A stretch of 64,000 nt of DNA from Rothia aeria (GTDB lineage Bacteria > Actinomycetota > Actinomycetes > Actinomycetales > Micrococcaceae). Below, in pieces: positions 1 to 9,746 of this stretch. The stretch spans positions 496,001-560,000 of the forward strand of contig AP017895.1 of the NCBI GenBank assembly GCA_002355935.1, in the 5' to 3' direction. A program made the translations under genes and the position numbers. The notes beneath the pieces were generated by a model. That model was not told the DNA's origin. It saw only the letters and a list, made by a program, of their open reading frames with translations, and searched no databases. Each line of letters starts with the position of its first letter. Position 1 is the stretch's first letter.

Positions 1-1582
1 CCTATATGCTGGGCATGATGCTCGGCCTAGCGGTGGGGATTGATTATTCGCTGTTCATCCTCAACAGGCACCGCTCCAACCTCATGGACGGCATGCCGCT
101 GCGAAAATCTATCGCGGTCGCTAACGGCACCAGCGGTAACGCGGTGGTGTTCGCGGGTGCCACCGTGATTATTGCCCTGCTGGCCCTGAATGTGACTGGT
201 ATTCCGTTCCTGGGATACATGGGTGATGCTGCGGCGCTGTGCGTGTTTGTGGCTGTACTGATTTCGGTGACCCTAACCCCGCCATGCTCTCGCTGATTGG
301 CCGTAAAGTCATGTCAAAGAAGGCATGGGCGTCCGTTGATACTCCTGAGAAGATCGCGGCACGCCACACCGAACAGGAACAGCGTGAGGAATCCCCGCAC
401 GGCTGGCTGAAAATTGTGCTCGCCAAGCCTGTGGTGACCATCCTGCTCTGCGTGGTGGCGTTGGGTGCTATTGCCATTCCGATGGGTCAGATGCGCATGG
501 GCCTGCCTTCGGCTGAAAGCTCACAGACTGAAAGCACTGAATATAAGGCCTACCAGATTGTTAAAGACAAGTTTGGTGAAGGCATGAGCGGCCCCGTACT
601 GGCGGTGGCGCACACCCCCTCAGGCATGAGCGAGGCGCAGGCTGAGCAGGCGCAGATCGATATTGCTCGTGCGATTGAGGCGAAAGACCCCGACAACGTG
701 AAAACCGTGGTTCCCGCCGGGCAAACCGACGATCACACCGTGCAGATTTTCCAGGTGATCCCCAAACACGGGCCGAGCTCGGTTGAAACTGTGAACCTGG
801 TTGAGCAGCTGCGTGAGGTTCACGTGAACGTACAGGGCACTGACGTGAAACTGGGCGTGACCGGTCTGACCGGCGGCAACATCGACGTCTCCAATACGCT
901 GGCGCAGAAACTGCCGCTGTACTTGGCGGTCGTCATGGGTCTGTCGTTTATCGTGCTGATTCTGGTGTTCCGTTCAATTCTGGTGCCGCTGGTTGCTTCG
1001 GTCGGGTTCCTCTTCTCGATTCTGGCAAGCTTCGGTGCGGTGGTTGCGGTCTACCAGATGGGCTTCATGGGGTCCCTCTTCGGGGTGCACGACCCCGGTC
1101 CGATTCTGGCGTTCCTGCCCACCCTGATGATCGGTATCCTCTTCGGGCTGGCGATGGACTACCAGGTGTTCCTGGTCTCTGGCATGCGCGAAGCGTATGT
1201 GCACGGTAAGGACGCGAAAACCGCTGTAGTTGCCGGGTACAACCATGCGGTGCGTGTGGTGATCGCCGCCATGATCATTATGATCTCGGTGTTCGGCGGG
1301 TTCATCTTCGCCGAATCCGCAATGATCCGCCCCATCGGTTTTGGCTTGGCGTTTGGGGTGCTGGTGGATGCGTTCGTGGTTCGTATGACCATCACCCCCG
1401 CAGTGTTGACCCTGCTGGGCGATAAAGCCTGGTGGATGCCAAAGTGGCTTGATAAGCTCGTTCCAAATATGGATGTGGAAGGTGCAACCCTTCTGGACAC
1501 CCTGGAAGAAGAGGCCGAACAGCCCGCCGATCACGATGAACAAGCCGAGACGGCTAAAAGCACCGTGGGAGCATCCTCCTAG
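1..1582 (+). CDS. MmpL/YdfJ-type RND exporter, first tandem copy (5' end outside window, one frameshift)
   Basis: This is the C-terminal half or more of an MMPL-family membrane exporter, a proton-driven RND relative that usually moves lipids or hydrophobic compounds out of actinobacteria. The text matches the gene at 2020-6059 almost residue for residue, including the membrane blocks GMMLGLAVGIDYSLF, GMREAYVHGKDAKTAV and MIIMISVFGGFIF. The reading frame breaks in the CCCC run at 277-280, where the paralogue reads LTPAVLALIGRK without interruption; one extra C restores LTPAMLSLIGRK. It ends at 1582 with a short acidic tail, unlike the second copy. The start lies upstream of the window. Substrate unknown; family assignment is secure. 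Confidence 0.85.
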
Positions 1583-1665
1583 GCGGCGCGTGCATGATGC
1601 CGCACAGTATGCTGGGATAAAACCCAACAATACATACTGTGGCTGATACAACACACATTAATATG

Positions 1666-1710
1666 TAGCTCCGCACCAGTGACCCTACTGGTGCGGAGCT
1701 ATTTTCTTTC
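1666..1710 (+). terminator. Intrinsic terminator after first mmpL
   Basis: A perfect 15-bp stem (1666-1680 with 1687-1701, core GCTCCGCACCAGT) with a 6-nt loop is followed directly by TTTTCTTTC. It lies 84 nt after the stop of the first MmpL gene, so the two tandem exporters are probably transcribed separately. Confidence 0.85.
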
Positions 1711-1733
1711 ACCCATGAATTTTTATCCGCATA

Positions 1734-1763
1734 ATCTGTGGGTTTTATAAGAAACCCACAGAT
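1734..1763. promoter_or_regulatory. 12-bp perfect inverted repeat, possible operator
   Basis: ATCTGTGGGTTT at 1734-1745 is repeated in inverted form at 1752-1763 around the 6-nt centre TATAAG. No T tract follows, which argues against a second terminator. It lies about 260 bp upstream of the GTG start of the second MmpL gene, where a TetR-type repressor site would be plausible. The 1764-2019 stretch is AT-rich with no gene; it should hold the promoter but I see no clear -35/-10 pair. Confidence 0.4.
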
Positions 1764-2019
1764 GCTGCATTTGGGTAAAACCTGCTTCTTGGGCGGAAAG
1801 ACAGGCTAAAAACGCTCTGCGGGGTGGGTGCGGCGCATAATAATTTAGCGTAAAAGTGGGGTTCAACATAGTATTTCTTTGCATATTAAGGGGTTTACAA
1901 CAGCGCTAAAAGATGAAAAAATGCGCCTAAAAAATAGTGGAGCAAATAACCTGAGATAATATTTTTCTTAGTCCTAAAAACCTGCACCTTTACCGCATAT
2001 CAACCAAGGGAGAACCACA

Positions 2020-5000
2020 GTGGCCAAATGGCTCTACTCCATCGGCGACTTCGCAGCCCGCAAAGCCTGGGTAATTATCGCCATCTGGGCCCTTCTCATT
2101 GGCGGGGTGAGCGCCAGCTACGCCGCATTCCACGGGCAGCTGAAGAACACGTTCACCATGCCCGGCACCGAAACCCAGCGGCTCTCCGACGAGCTGTCCT
2201 CACGCTTCCCAGATGCCAACCGGGGCAGCGGTCAGGTGGTTGTCACCACCGGTGACGGTTCACGGATTACCGATGAGCAGAAACAGGCGTTTACAGCCTC
2301 CCTCAAGCGCCTTAAAGGGGAGGTGAGCTCTGTAGATGCCGTCAGCGACCCGTTCGAGACTGAAAAACAGCTCACCGACGGGCAGAAACAGCTGACCGAA
2401 GGTAAACAGAAAGTAGGCGGTGCCCCGAGCAGCTCGAAGACGGTAAAAAACAGATTGCCGACGGTCAGCGGCAGATCGATGAGGGTAAAAAGCAGGTTGA
2501 AAGCGGGCAGCAGCAGGTTGATAACGGTAATAAGCAGGTAGAGGCCGCCAAAAAAGATCTCGATAGCTCCCAGACGCAGGTAAACCAGGCGAAACAGCGG
2601 GTAGAGGATGCGCAGAAGCAGCTTGATGTGAGCAAAAACCGGCTGGCCGAAGAGCAGGCGAAACTAGATGCATCGTTCTCCCAAGCCGAGGCGCAGGGGT
2701 CTCAGGCCTCCGTCATGGCCCCGCTGAACCAGCAGCAGGAGCAGCTGAACGCCCAGCGCTCCGAGCTGAACGAGAAACAAACAGACCTGAACAATAAACG
2801 TGCCGAAGCCGACGCATCACAGGCGAAACTAGACGCCACCCGTGCCGAAACCACCGCTAAACAGGCGGAACTTGAAAAGAACCAGGCGGCCCTGAACGCC
2901 AAAAAGAAAGAGCTCGAAGACGGGCAGAAACAGCTTAACGAGAAGAAAGCCGAGCTGGCGAAAGCTGAGAAGGACTTTCCCACCCAGAAAGAAGACCTCG
3001 ACCGCAAAGAGGCCCTTTTTAACCTGACGAGCGGCTACCGCACGGTCTCCGAGGACGGTTCGACCGCTATTGCCGCTGTAACCTTCAACGCCAAGAACGA
3101 GGAAGTCTCTGCCGCAGACACCACTAAGCTCATGGAGCACTTCAAAAACGCGGATTTGAAGGGCCTGAAAGTCTACTTTGACCAGAATATTGCTGAGACC
3201 TCCAGCGGGGGAATGGGTGCTGGCGAGATTGTAGGTGTTGTGGTGGCGCTTATTGTGCTGCTTATTATGCTCGGCACCCTCATCGCCGCCGGGCTGCCCA
3301 TTCTTATGGCCCTGGTGGGCGTGGTGGTGGGTATTTTGGGTACCCTTTCGTTCTCGTCCCTGGTTGATATGAGCTCAACCACCTACATACTGGGTATGAT
3401 GCTCGGCCTAGCGGTGGGGATTGATTATTCGCTGTTCATCCTCAATAGGCACTGTTCTAATCTGATGAATGGGATGCCCATGCGCGCCTCCATTGCACTG
3501 GCTAACGGCACTAGCGGTAATGCGGTGGTGTTTGCGGGTGCCACCGTGATTATTGCCTTGCTGGCCCTGAATGTGACCGGTATTCCGTTCCTGGGCTATA
3601 TGGGTGATGCTGCGGCGCTGTGCGTGTTTGTGGCTGTACTGATTTCGGTAACTCTAACCCCGGCGGTGCTTGCCCTTATTGGTCGCAAGGCGCTACCGAA
3701 AAAGGCGTGGGAGTCGATCAGCACCCCGCAGAAAATCGCGGCCCGCCGTGCTGACGAGCAGAAGCGTGAGGAATCCCCGCACGGCTGGCTGAAAATTGTG
3801 CTCGCCCGCCCTGTGCTGACCATTATTGCCGGTGTGCTGGTGCTGGGTGCTATTGCTATTCCGATGGGCCAGATGCGCATGGGCCTGCCGTCGGCTGCAA
3901 GCTCGCCGGTTGAGAGCACACAGTACCAGGCGTACAAACTGGTGAAGGATAAGTTCGGTGAGGGTGTGAGCGGCCCCGTGCTGGCGGTGGCGCACACCCC
4001 CTCAGACATGAGCGAGGCGCAGGCTGAGCAGGCCCAGATCGATATTGCCGACGCCATTAAAGCCAAGGGCGGCAATAATGTGAAAGCCGTTATTCCTGGC
4101 GGGCAGACTGATGACCGTACCCTGCAGATTTTCCAGGTGATCCCCACCCACGGGCCTAACTCTGCCGAGACCGTCGCACTGGTGGATCAGCTGCGCCAGG
4201 TGGATGTGAACGTGCAGGGCACCGATGTGCGCCTAGGCGTGACCGGTGTGACCGGCGGCAATATTGATGTTTCAAATGTGCTCGCGCAGAAGCTGCCGCT
4301 GTATCTTGCGGTGGTGATGGGCCTGTCGTTTATTGTGCTGATTCTGGTGTTCCGTTCGATTCTGGCGCCGCTGGTCGCATCTGCGGGGTTCCTCTTCTCA
4401 ATTCTGGCGAGCTTCGGTGCGGTGGTTGCGGTCTACCAGATGGGCTTCATGGGCACGCTTTTTGGGGTGCACGACCCGGGGGCGATTCTGGCCTTCTTAC
4501 CGATTCTGATGATCGGTATTCTCTTCGGGTTGGCGATGGACTACCAGGTATTTTTGGTCTCCGGTATGCGTGAGGCATATGTGCACGGTAAGGACGCGAA
4601 AACCGCTGTAGTTGCTGGCTATAACCATGCGGTGCGTGTGGTGATCGCCGCCATGATCATTATGATTTCGGTGTTCGGCGGGTTTATTTTCGCTGATGAT
4701 GCGGCAACCCGCCCCATCGGTTTTGGCCTGGCGTTTGGGGTGCTGGTGGATGCCTTCGTGGTGCGTATGACCCTCACCCCCGCAATAATGACCCTGCTGG
4801 GTGATAAAGCCTGGTGGATGCCGAAGTGGCTCGATAAGCTCGTTCCGAATATGGATGTGGAGGGCGCAACCCTTACCGGCCCCCTATCCGAGGGTGAAGT
4901 GGAGAATGAGTCACCAAAAACGGTGCGTTCAGCCACCAAAGCGGAGGGTGCTAAACTGCTGGCGGGCCGCACCAAGGACGTGACCCGCGTGGGCGGGGTG

Positions 5001-6059
5001 GCTGTTCTTGACAGCTCCACTTTCACCGGTGCTATCCCCATTGTGAAGCCCGCAACCGACGGCAGCCGTGCGGCAGAAACGGGTAGTGATAGTGCGGATA
5101 ATGCAGATGATACCGCCACCACCATAGTGGACACCCCCGAACAGGCTGACGGCCCCGAAATCACGGAGGTTGTGGACTTTGAAGTTGCCGCAGGCAAACC
5201 CGCCACATCCACTATTGAGGGTGCCGCTGAGGATAGCCCCCACGCCGATGAACCTGCCTCAGCCGATCAGACCGTACCGGCAAGTGTTGAACTTGAAGCT
5301 GGCGGGCCCAGCGACGGTACCTACGAGATAGAGATATTCGTCGCCAAGGACATTAAAGCCGCTGATGAGACGCCCGAGGCTACGACATCACCCAGCAGCT
5401 CCGTGGCTTCCGAACCGGATGCTGCGGCTGCCGCCGAAGCTGAACCGGAGAACCTCGAAACACCCGAGAGGGCGCAGGCACCTGCACACGAGAACGCCCC
5501 GGTGGTTACCAAGGATATCGAGGTTCTCAATGAGCCTGAGGTGCCCGGAACCTCTGATGAGAACCAGGAAGATATCACTCGTAAAACCGTTGAGACAGGT
5601 GAACTGGCCACTGCTGTAACCGATGAGCCCGCAGAACCTGAAACGGCAGCGGATATCACCGTCACTGGTGGGGTTAAAGAGCCTGCCGTCACGGATGATT
5701 CTGCGGAGGATAACGCGGAAACAACCGAATGTGAAGAGCCCGCCACGGGTACCGCCAGCAGCCCTGTGACAGCAACCTCTGCCGTTAGGGGCGTCCGCCC
5801 GCACACGCTGCTTTCCGATTTGGGGGTGAAGCGTCTGGTCGCCGAGAAGCTTGGGCGCAGGGGCGGCTCTGATAAGTCTGAGCGTGCCGCTGCCAAACCC
5901 AGTGAGAGTGCAGCCGATGCAGCCGCCTCCGGGGCCGCTCCAAAGGGGAACGACGATAGCGTCAAAACTAAAGGGGCGCTGAAAATGAACCTGTGGAAGA
6001 GGCGGCGCGGGCCAAAAATCGATAAATCCGAGATCGGCGAGTACAAACGCCGCGGCTAG
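2020..6059 (+). CDS. MmpL/YdfJ-type RND exporter with coiled-coil periplasmic loop and acidic C-terminal tail (one frameshift)
   Basis: This is a full-length MMPL-family exporter of about 1346 residues once the frame is repaired. The GTG start at 2020 follows AAGGGAGAA. After the first membrane helix (about residues 12-35) the extracytoplasmic loop carries a long Gln/Lys/Glu heptad-like region (about 110-340) that should form a coiled coil, then two MMPL membrane blocks. The frame breaks at the CCCC run 2423-2426; one added C gives EQLEDGKKQIADGQRQ and continues cleanly. From about residue 945 the protein carries roughly 400 residues rich in Glu, Ala, Thr, Pro and Asp, ending in a basic patch WKRRRGPK. 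Such a tail is unusual for the family and is absent from the upstream copy. Substrate is not deducible. Confidence 0.85.
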
Positions 6060-6085
6060 CTGCCGATCAACGGAAGGCAGGGAAC

Positions 6086-6129
6086 CCGCGCGGGTAGTAC
6101 GGTGAGAGCAGGCTACCCGCGCGGATTTT
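6086..6129 (+). terminator. Intrinsic terminator after second mmpL
   Basis: CCGCGCGGGTAG (6086-6097) pairs perfectly with CTACCCGCGCGG (6113-6124) across a 15-nt loop and is followed by ATTTTG. It lies 27 nt past the stop of the exporter gene and isolates it from the crcB pair. Confidence 0.75.
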
Positions 6130-6249
6130 GCCTTAGACAGGTGAGGGGGCGTTGGTGCGGTTAGTGGTGTTCGGAGTATTCTACGATAGTAGTTCTGTAC
6201 CGATTAGGATTTTGTGCGCACCATGGCGCGTAATGCGAGAGGGGGCTGA

Positions 6250-6681
6250 GTGTCTGCGAGGCGTTCCTCAGCACTGAGCAGAATCCCCGCGCCGCTGCTG
6301 GTGTTTATAGGCGGCGGGGTCGGCTCACTCTGCAGACTATACACTCCAAGTTATATTTATGTTGCGAATGTGCTGGGTGCGTTTGCGCTTGGGGTACTTA
6401 CCGCATGGTGGTCCCGGCGCGCCGCCCGGTACGGAGATGAGGCGGTACGCCCACAGCGGCTACTGTTCGGTACCGGCCTGCTGGGCGGATACACCACGTA
6501 TGCTGCCCTCATTGCGGCACTCAATATTTTCGATGAACATAACGGTACTGGTGATGCGCTCATAGCGCGCCTGGTGTGGGCAGCCATGCTCGTGTGTGTT
6601 GCAGGTTTGGCCGCCAGCGGTGCCGGGCTGTGGGTGGGGAGCAAGATTCCCAGTGCACCCGGCGGGCGTCAGCGGATATAG
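6250..6681 (+). CDS. crcB: CrcB/Fluc fluoride channel subunit, divergent copy
   Basis: Fluc proteins are small four-helix subunits that dimerise head to tail into a fluoride-export channel. This 143-residue protein shows the family landmarks GGGVGSLCRLY near residue 23, NVLGAFALG and LLGGYTTYAALIAA. The usual GGFTTFST motif is altered to GGYTTYAA, so the Phe/Ser residues that line the fluoride path are partly lost in this copy. The start is GTG at 6250. It is followed after 8 nt by a second crcB, the arrangement known for heterodimeric Fluc channels in Gram-positives. The 190 bp upstream show no sequence I can match to the crcB fluoride riboswitch. Confidence 0.85.
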   Translation: MSARRSSALSRIPAPLLVFIGGGVGSLCRLYTPSYIYVANVLGAFALGVLTAWWSRRAARYGDEAVRPQRLLFGTGLLGGYTTYAALIAALNIFDEHNGTGDALIARLVWAAMLVCVAGLAASGAGLWVGSKIPSAPGGRQRI

Positions 6682-6689
6682 GGGTATAG

Positions 6690-7076
6690 ATGGAGTGGAT
6701 GAGCGCGGCAGCCGTTTGTGTGGGCGGCGGCCTGGGAGCGGTGCTGCGTTACTATCTGGAGCGGTTCTTGGCACCGCGCCGCACCTCCGATGCGCTCATC
6801 AGCGCGGTGTTTGTGATTAACGTTCTGGGTTCTCTCGCGCTGGGTATTGTGGGTGCGGCGGTGAACGTTTTGGGTGGGCAGGATGCCGTTGCCTATGCGG
6901 GGCTCTCCCTGGGACTGTTGGGTGGTTTCACCACGTTTTCAACCGCTATGGTTGAGGCGGTGCAGGCACTTCTTGCGGGCAGGTACGCGCGTTTTGTGAT
7001 GCTGTGGCTGGTGCAGCCAATGCTTTCACTGATTGCCCTCATCGCGGGGTATACGGCTGCGGCGGCTGTGCTCTAG
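6690..7076 (+). CDS. crcB: CrcB/Fluc fluoride channel subunit, canonical copy
   Basis: This is the second subunit of the predicted heterodimeric fluoride channel, 128 residues with four hydrophobic segments. It keeps the full set of motifs: GGGLGAVLRYYLERF near the N terminus, FVINVLGSLALG and GLLGGFTTFSTAMVE. It follows the first copy by 8 nt, so the two are surely cotranscribed and made in near-equal amounts. Together they should lower cytoplasmic fluoride, a sensible trait for an oral actinobacterium (inference). Confidence 0.9.
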   Translation: MEWMSAAAVCVGGGLGAVLRYYLERFLAPRRTSDALISAVFVINVLGSLALGIVGAAVNVLGGQDAVAYAGLSLGLLGGFTTFSTAMVEAVQALLAGRYARFVMLWLVQPMLSLIALIAGYTAAAAVL

Positions 7077-7285
7077 GCGGTGTTTTCGGCGAGGTGATAC
7101 GCATACAGCCATTAAGATTTCTGGGTGTGCGGGCACACCTTATGCACGTGCGATTGTCATTCACTGGGAATTCTCAGGTTATCTCGGGTGGGCAGCGTAA
7201 ATTTGCCGGGTATCCTTATGAGAACAGCATAACGCAAAATATTTTATTCGGGGAATATTTCCAAAAGGTATATTAGGGGTTGGGT

Positions 7286-7923
7286 GTGAGAAACCTCGTA
7301 TTTAACGAGCAGATGGCCGCTATTTTCGCTGCGGAAATTGGTATTGCCCTGCTCGTTCTTTTTACGGTCGGGGTGATCGCCATGCATCTTCGGGTGCGCC
7401 ACCTTAACCGCCCCGTCACTATCCGCCACTACCTTGTCACGGGCGCATTCTCGGCGTTTATTGCGTGTATTCTTGCGTTCACACTTACCCCATCCGGGTG
7501 GATGGGCAGCTATGCAACCCCAACCTGTACTATCCGCGCCTGTATGCGGGCTGGAGCTGGGGCCAAGCCCTGGAGCAGACAAAAGGGATGGGGCTGAGCC
7601 GCTTCACCACCGGGGTGTTCGCTCAACTATTTTTCAATATTGCGATGTTCATTCCGTTGGGGGTGCTCACCGCCGGGTGCCTGCGGTGGGGACTGCGCGC
7701 ATCCACCCTGGCGGGGTTTGGTCTTTCACTGTTCATTGAGCTGAGCCAGCTCAGTGGTAACTGGGGGCTGGCACCCTGCCCGTACCGTACCTTCGATGTG
7801 GATGATTTGATTAATAACACCGCTGGGGCGCTCATGGGGGCGCTGGTGGTGATGCTGTGGCGCCTGCTTCGTTCTCGCCTCCGCGCCCGCCGTGCCGCCC
7901 GCGTCGCCACAGCGAACTGGTAG
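7286..7923 (+). CDS. VanZ-like membrane protein (one frameshift)
   Basis: About 212 residues after repair, with four to five membrane helices, a VanZ-family layout (named after the teicoplanin-resistance protein, actual role unknown). I choose the GTG at 7286, which has AGGGGT six bases upstream. The frame breaks in the CCCC run 7488-7491; adding one C gives FTLTPIRVDGQLCNPNLYYP, then FFNIAMFIPLG and the family hallmark FDVDDLINNTAGALMG near the C terminus. The terminal helix is followed by a short basic tail. The 208 bp upstream of the start hold no gene. Confidence 0.75.
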
Positions 7924-7991
7924 CAGCACTGCGCCCTCTGCGGTTCAGTGGATGGCGGGTAGCTGTACGACGTAATGCCCGAAAACGCAGG

Positions 7992-8025
7992 AGCCGCCCG
8001 TTGATTGTTTATCAACTGGGCGGCT
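7992..8025. terminator. Terminator between convergent genes
   Basis: AGCCGCCCGTTGAT pairs with ATCAACTGGGCGGCT, with one bulged base and a 5-nt loop. It sits between the ends of the VanZ-like gene (+) and the glycerol facilitator gene (-). No strong T tract on either side, so activity is uncertain. Confidence 0.55.
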
Positions 8026-8045
8026 TCGTGCCGTGCGGGCAGAAG

Positions 8046-9014
8046 CTACTGCTGGTAGGTTCGCTTCTCGATAATCGGGATGGAACCGGTGGCGGTATAG
8101 GTTGCCGCAGCTTTTGCCGCCGTCGCAAAAGTATCCTCGCCTTGGGGAATCACTTCAGCACTGGGTGCACGGTACAGGTGGCTATTTGCCCAATACGCGA
8201 ACCCTAAAAGCACGGCGGCGCATGCCGAGGAGATAACAACCCAGAGGGTGAACTCACTCTCGTAATAGAGTTTGAAGAATGCACCGCCCATAAAACCGCC
8301 CACAAGCGGGGCAAAGATAGGAACCCACGAGTAGAACCAGCGTGAGGTTCCCTTGCCATGAATAGGCAGCAGAGCGTGCATAATGCGCGGACCCAGATCG
8401 CGCGCCGGGTTCAGGGCGTACCCGGTCTGCCCGCCTAGCCCGACCACGAGCACAGCCACCATAAAACCGAAGGCGAGGGGCTTGAGCACATCGTTGAGGT
8501 TCAGGGAGAGTTCCACGCTGCCGGTGGTAATCGTGGGCTTGAAATTCACGCCGGTGTACAGCGCCGAGAAGACGAGCATGAAGGTGCCAATAATTTCAGA
8601 GAGCGCGTTCGTGAAGTAGTTGTGAATGGCGGGAACCGTGGAGAACACGCCAAGCTTAATCTTCTGGTCGGCGGTGGCCTTCCAATGCGGCAGGTAATTC
8701 AGGTACACCAGCCCCGCGCCCGCCATAGCCCCAAGAAGCTGGGCGATCACATACCCGGGGACCTTGGCCCACTCAAATTCGCCAAAAGCCGCCAACCCTA
8801 CCGAGACCGCGGGGTTCAGATGCCCGCCGGAATACGGATGCGAGGCGTAGACACCGAAAGCTACGGCAAAACCCCAGCCGAAGGCGATAGTGAAGAAGTT
8901 ATCGCCGTGCCCTTTGGAGCGTCGCAGCTCGACGGTGGCGATGGAGCCGCACCCGATAGCGCACATAATGAGCGTGCCTAAGAATTCGGCGAGGTAGGGG
9001 CTGATGGTGTGCAC
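8046..9014 (-). CDS. glpF: Glycerol uptake facilitator / aquaporin family channel
   Basis: A 322-residue MIP-family channel. Both pore motifs are intact: HLNPAVSVG near residue 66 and ALNPARDLGPR near residue 204. The Asp after the second NPAR is typical of aquaglyceroporins, so glycerol is a better guess than water alone. Six membrane helices plus two half-helices are apparent, and the C terminus extends about 40 residues past the last helix. The GTG start at 9014 follows GGAGGG. No glycerol kinase gene is adjacent. Confidence 0.85.
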   Translation of the reverse strand: MHTISPYLAEFLGTLIMCAIGCGSIATVELRRSKGHGDNFFTIAFGWGFAVAFGVYASHPYSGGHLNPAVSVGLAAFGEFEWAKVPGYVIAQLLGAMAGAGLVYLNYLPHWKATADQKIKLGVFSTVPAIHNYFTNALSEIIGTFMLVFSALYTGVNFKPTITTGSVELSLNLNDVLKPLAFGFMVAVLVVGLGGQTGYALNPARDLGPRIMHALLPIHGKGTSRWFYSWVPIFAPLVGGFMGGAFFKLYYESEFTLWVVISSACAAVLLGFAYWANSHLYRAPSAEVIPQGEDTFATAAKAAATYTATGSIPIIEKRTYQQ

Positions 9015-9309
9015 GGAACCCTCCGCTTGTGTTTATGTTGGAATATTTGGTTTTGTCTGTGATTTATATAAGACGTGATACGGCGTAAAATAGCAATACT
9101 TTGGGATAAGGTAACCCAAAGACATAAGCGGTATTCATGGGTTTATGTGGGAAAATGGGGTGTGTATCACACGCGGTTTTTACGTGCTGATACGGCGCTG
9201 GCTATAAGGGGTGGCTTAACCCGAGTATCAGGGGAAACTTGCTTGAGAGCATCGGGGGCGGTTCATTACGGTGGCGTTGAAGGAGTATACGCAGATTGGA
9301 GTGGACACT
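9015..9309. other. Intergenic region between divergent genes
   Basis: This stretch of about 295 bp separates the glycerol facilitator (-) from a small gene (+). It holds a short inverted repeat, CTTTGGG at 9099-9105 with CCCAAAG at 9115-9121, and the partial direct repeat GATACGGCG near 9076 and 9189. I see no gene in it and no convincing promoter pair. Confidence 0.4.
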
Positions 9310-9564
9310 ATGAGCCAGCGACTTCCAGCAGAAGAACTAACGGGAATTCCCGGTGGCACCCTCATCACCAAAACCCCCGAAGAAGGGCGGCAGCTGGCGA
9401 TGCTTATCGCACGGCACACCATCCACCAGATTCAGCCTAACCCGGATGCCCTCAAAGCGGGACGCCCGGAATACGCGGTAGACCCGGACTCACTGACCGC
9501 AGCCGCCCAGGTGGTAGCCATCGAGTTCCAGACTATTGCGGCAGCCAATAACTACTGGCGCTAA
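9310..9564 (+). CDS. Small hypothetical protein
   Basis: An 84-residue protein beginning MSQRLPAEELTG. I do not recognise a family. The ATG at 9310 has GGAG eight bases upstream; a longer reading from GTG 9271 lacks a ribosome site. The sequence is soluble and mildly acidic, with a helical stretch (EEGRQLAMLIARHTIHQI) and a hydrophobic C-terminal segment ending in NNYWR. It stands alone and is followed by a strong hairpin. Confidence 0.6.
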   Translation: MSQRLPAEELTGIPGGTLITKTPEEGRQLAMLIARHTIHQIQPNPDALKAGRPEYAVDPDSLTAAAQVVAIEFQTIAAANNYWR

Positions 9565-9586
9565 CTCTCACCTGGATTGACCCGAT

Positions 9587-9650
9587 AAAAAGTGCCTTTA
9601 TGCGAATAAAGCGGATTTTTTAACGCTTTATTCACATAAAGGCACTTTTT
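9587..9650 (+). terminator. Long hairpin terminator, member of a dispersed hairpin family
   Basis: The arms 9587-9613 and 9624-9650 form a 27-bp stem that begins AAAAAGTGCCTTTATG and ends GGCACTTTTT, with a single C/A mismatch just after CTTTATG. It ends the small gene before it. Read in reverse complement it closely matches the hairpin at 55435-55499, with compensated base changes (see findings). Confidence 0.85.
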
Positions 9651-9746
9651 ACGCGGGATGCTAGAGAATAGAAAATAAGGATGCATGGCACATGGGACCC
9701 TCTTCCATATTCGCGTCCTGACTAGCTATAAAATCAGGAGAAACAG

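Noticed and set aside
5321-6046. 241-codon open frame antisense to the acidic tail of the second MmpL
   Set aside because: The sense frame is contiguous with a clear exporter; the antisense product is Ser/Ala-rich and has no upstream signals.
6130-6249. Fluoride riboswitch upstream of crcB
   Set aside because: I looked for the conserved pseudoknot sequences of the crcB motif and did not find them in the 120 bp before the start.
7004-7276. Open frame overlapping the end of the second crcB and the following gap
   Set aside because: Its first half is the out-of-frame shadow of crcB and the rest is unlike a protein.
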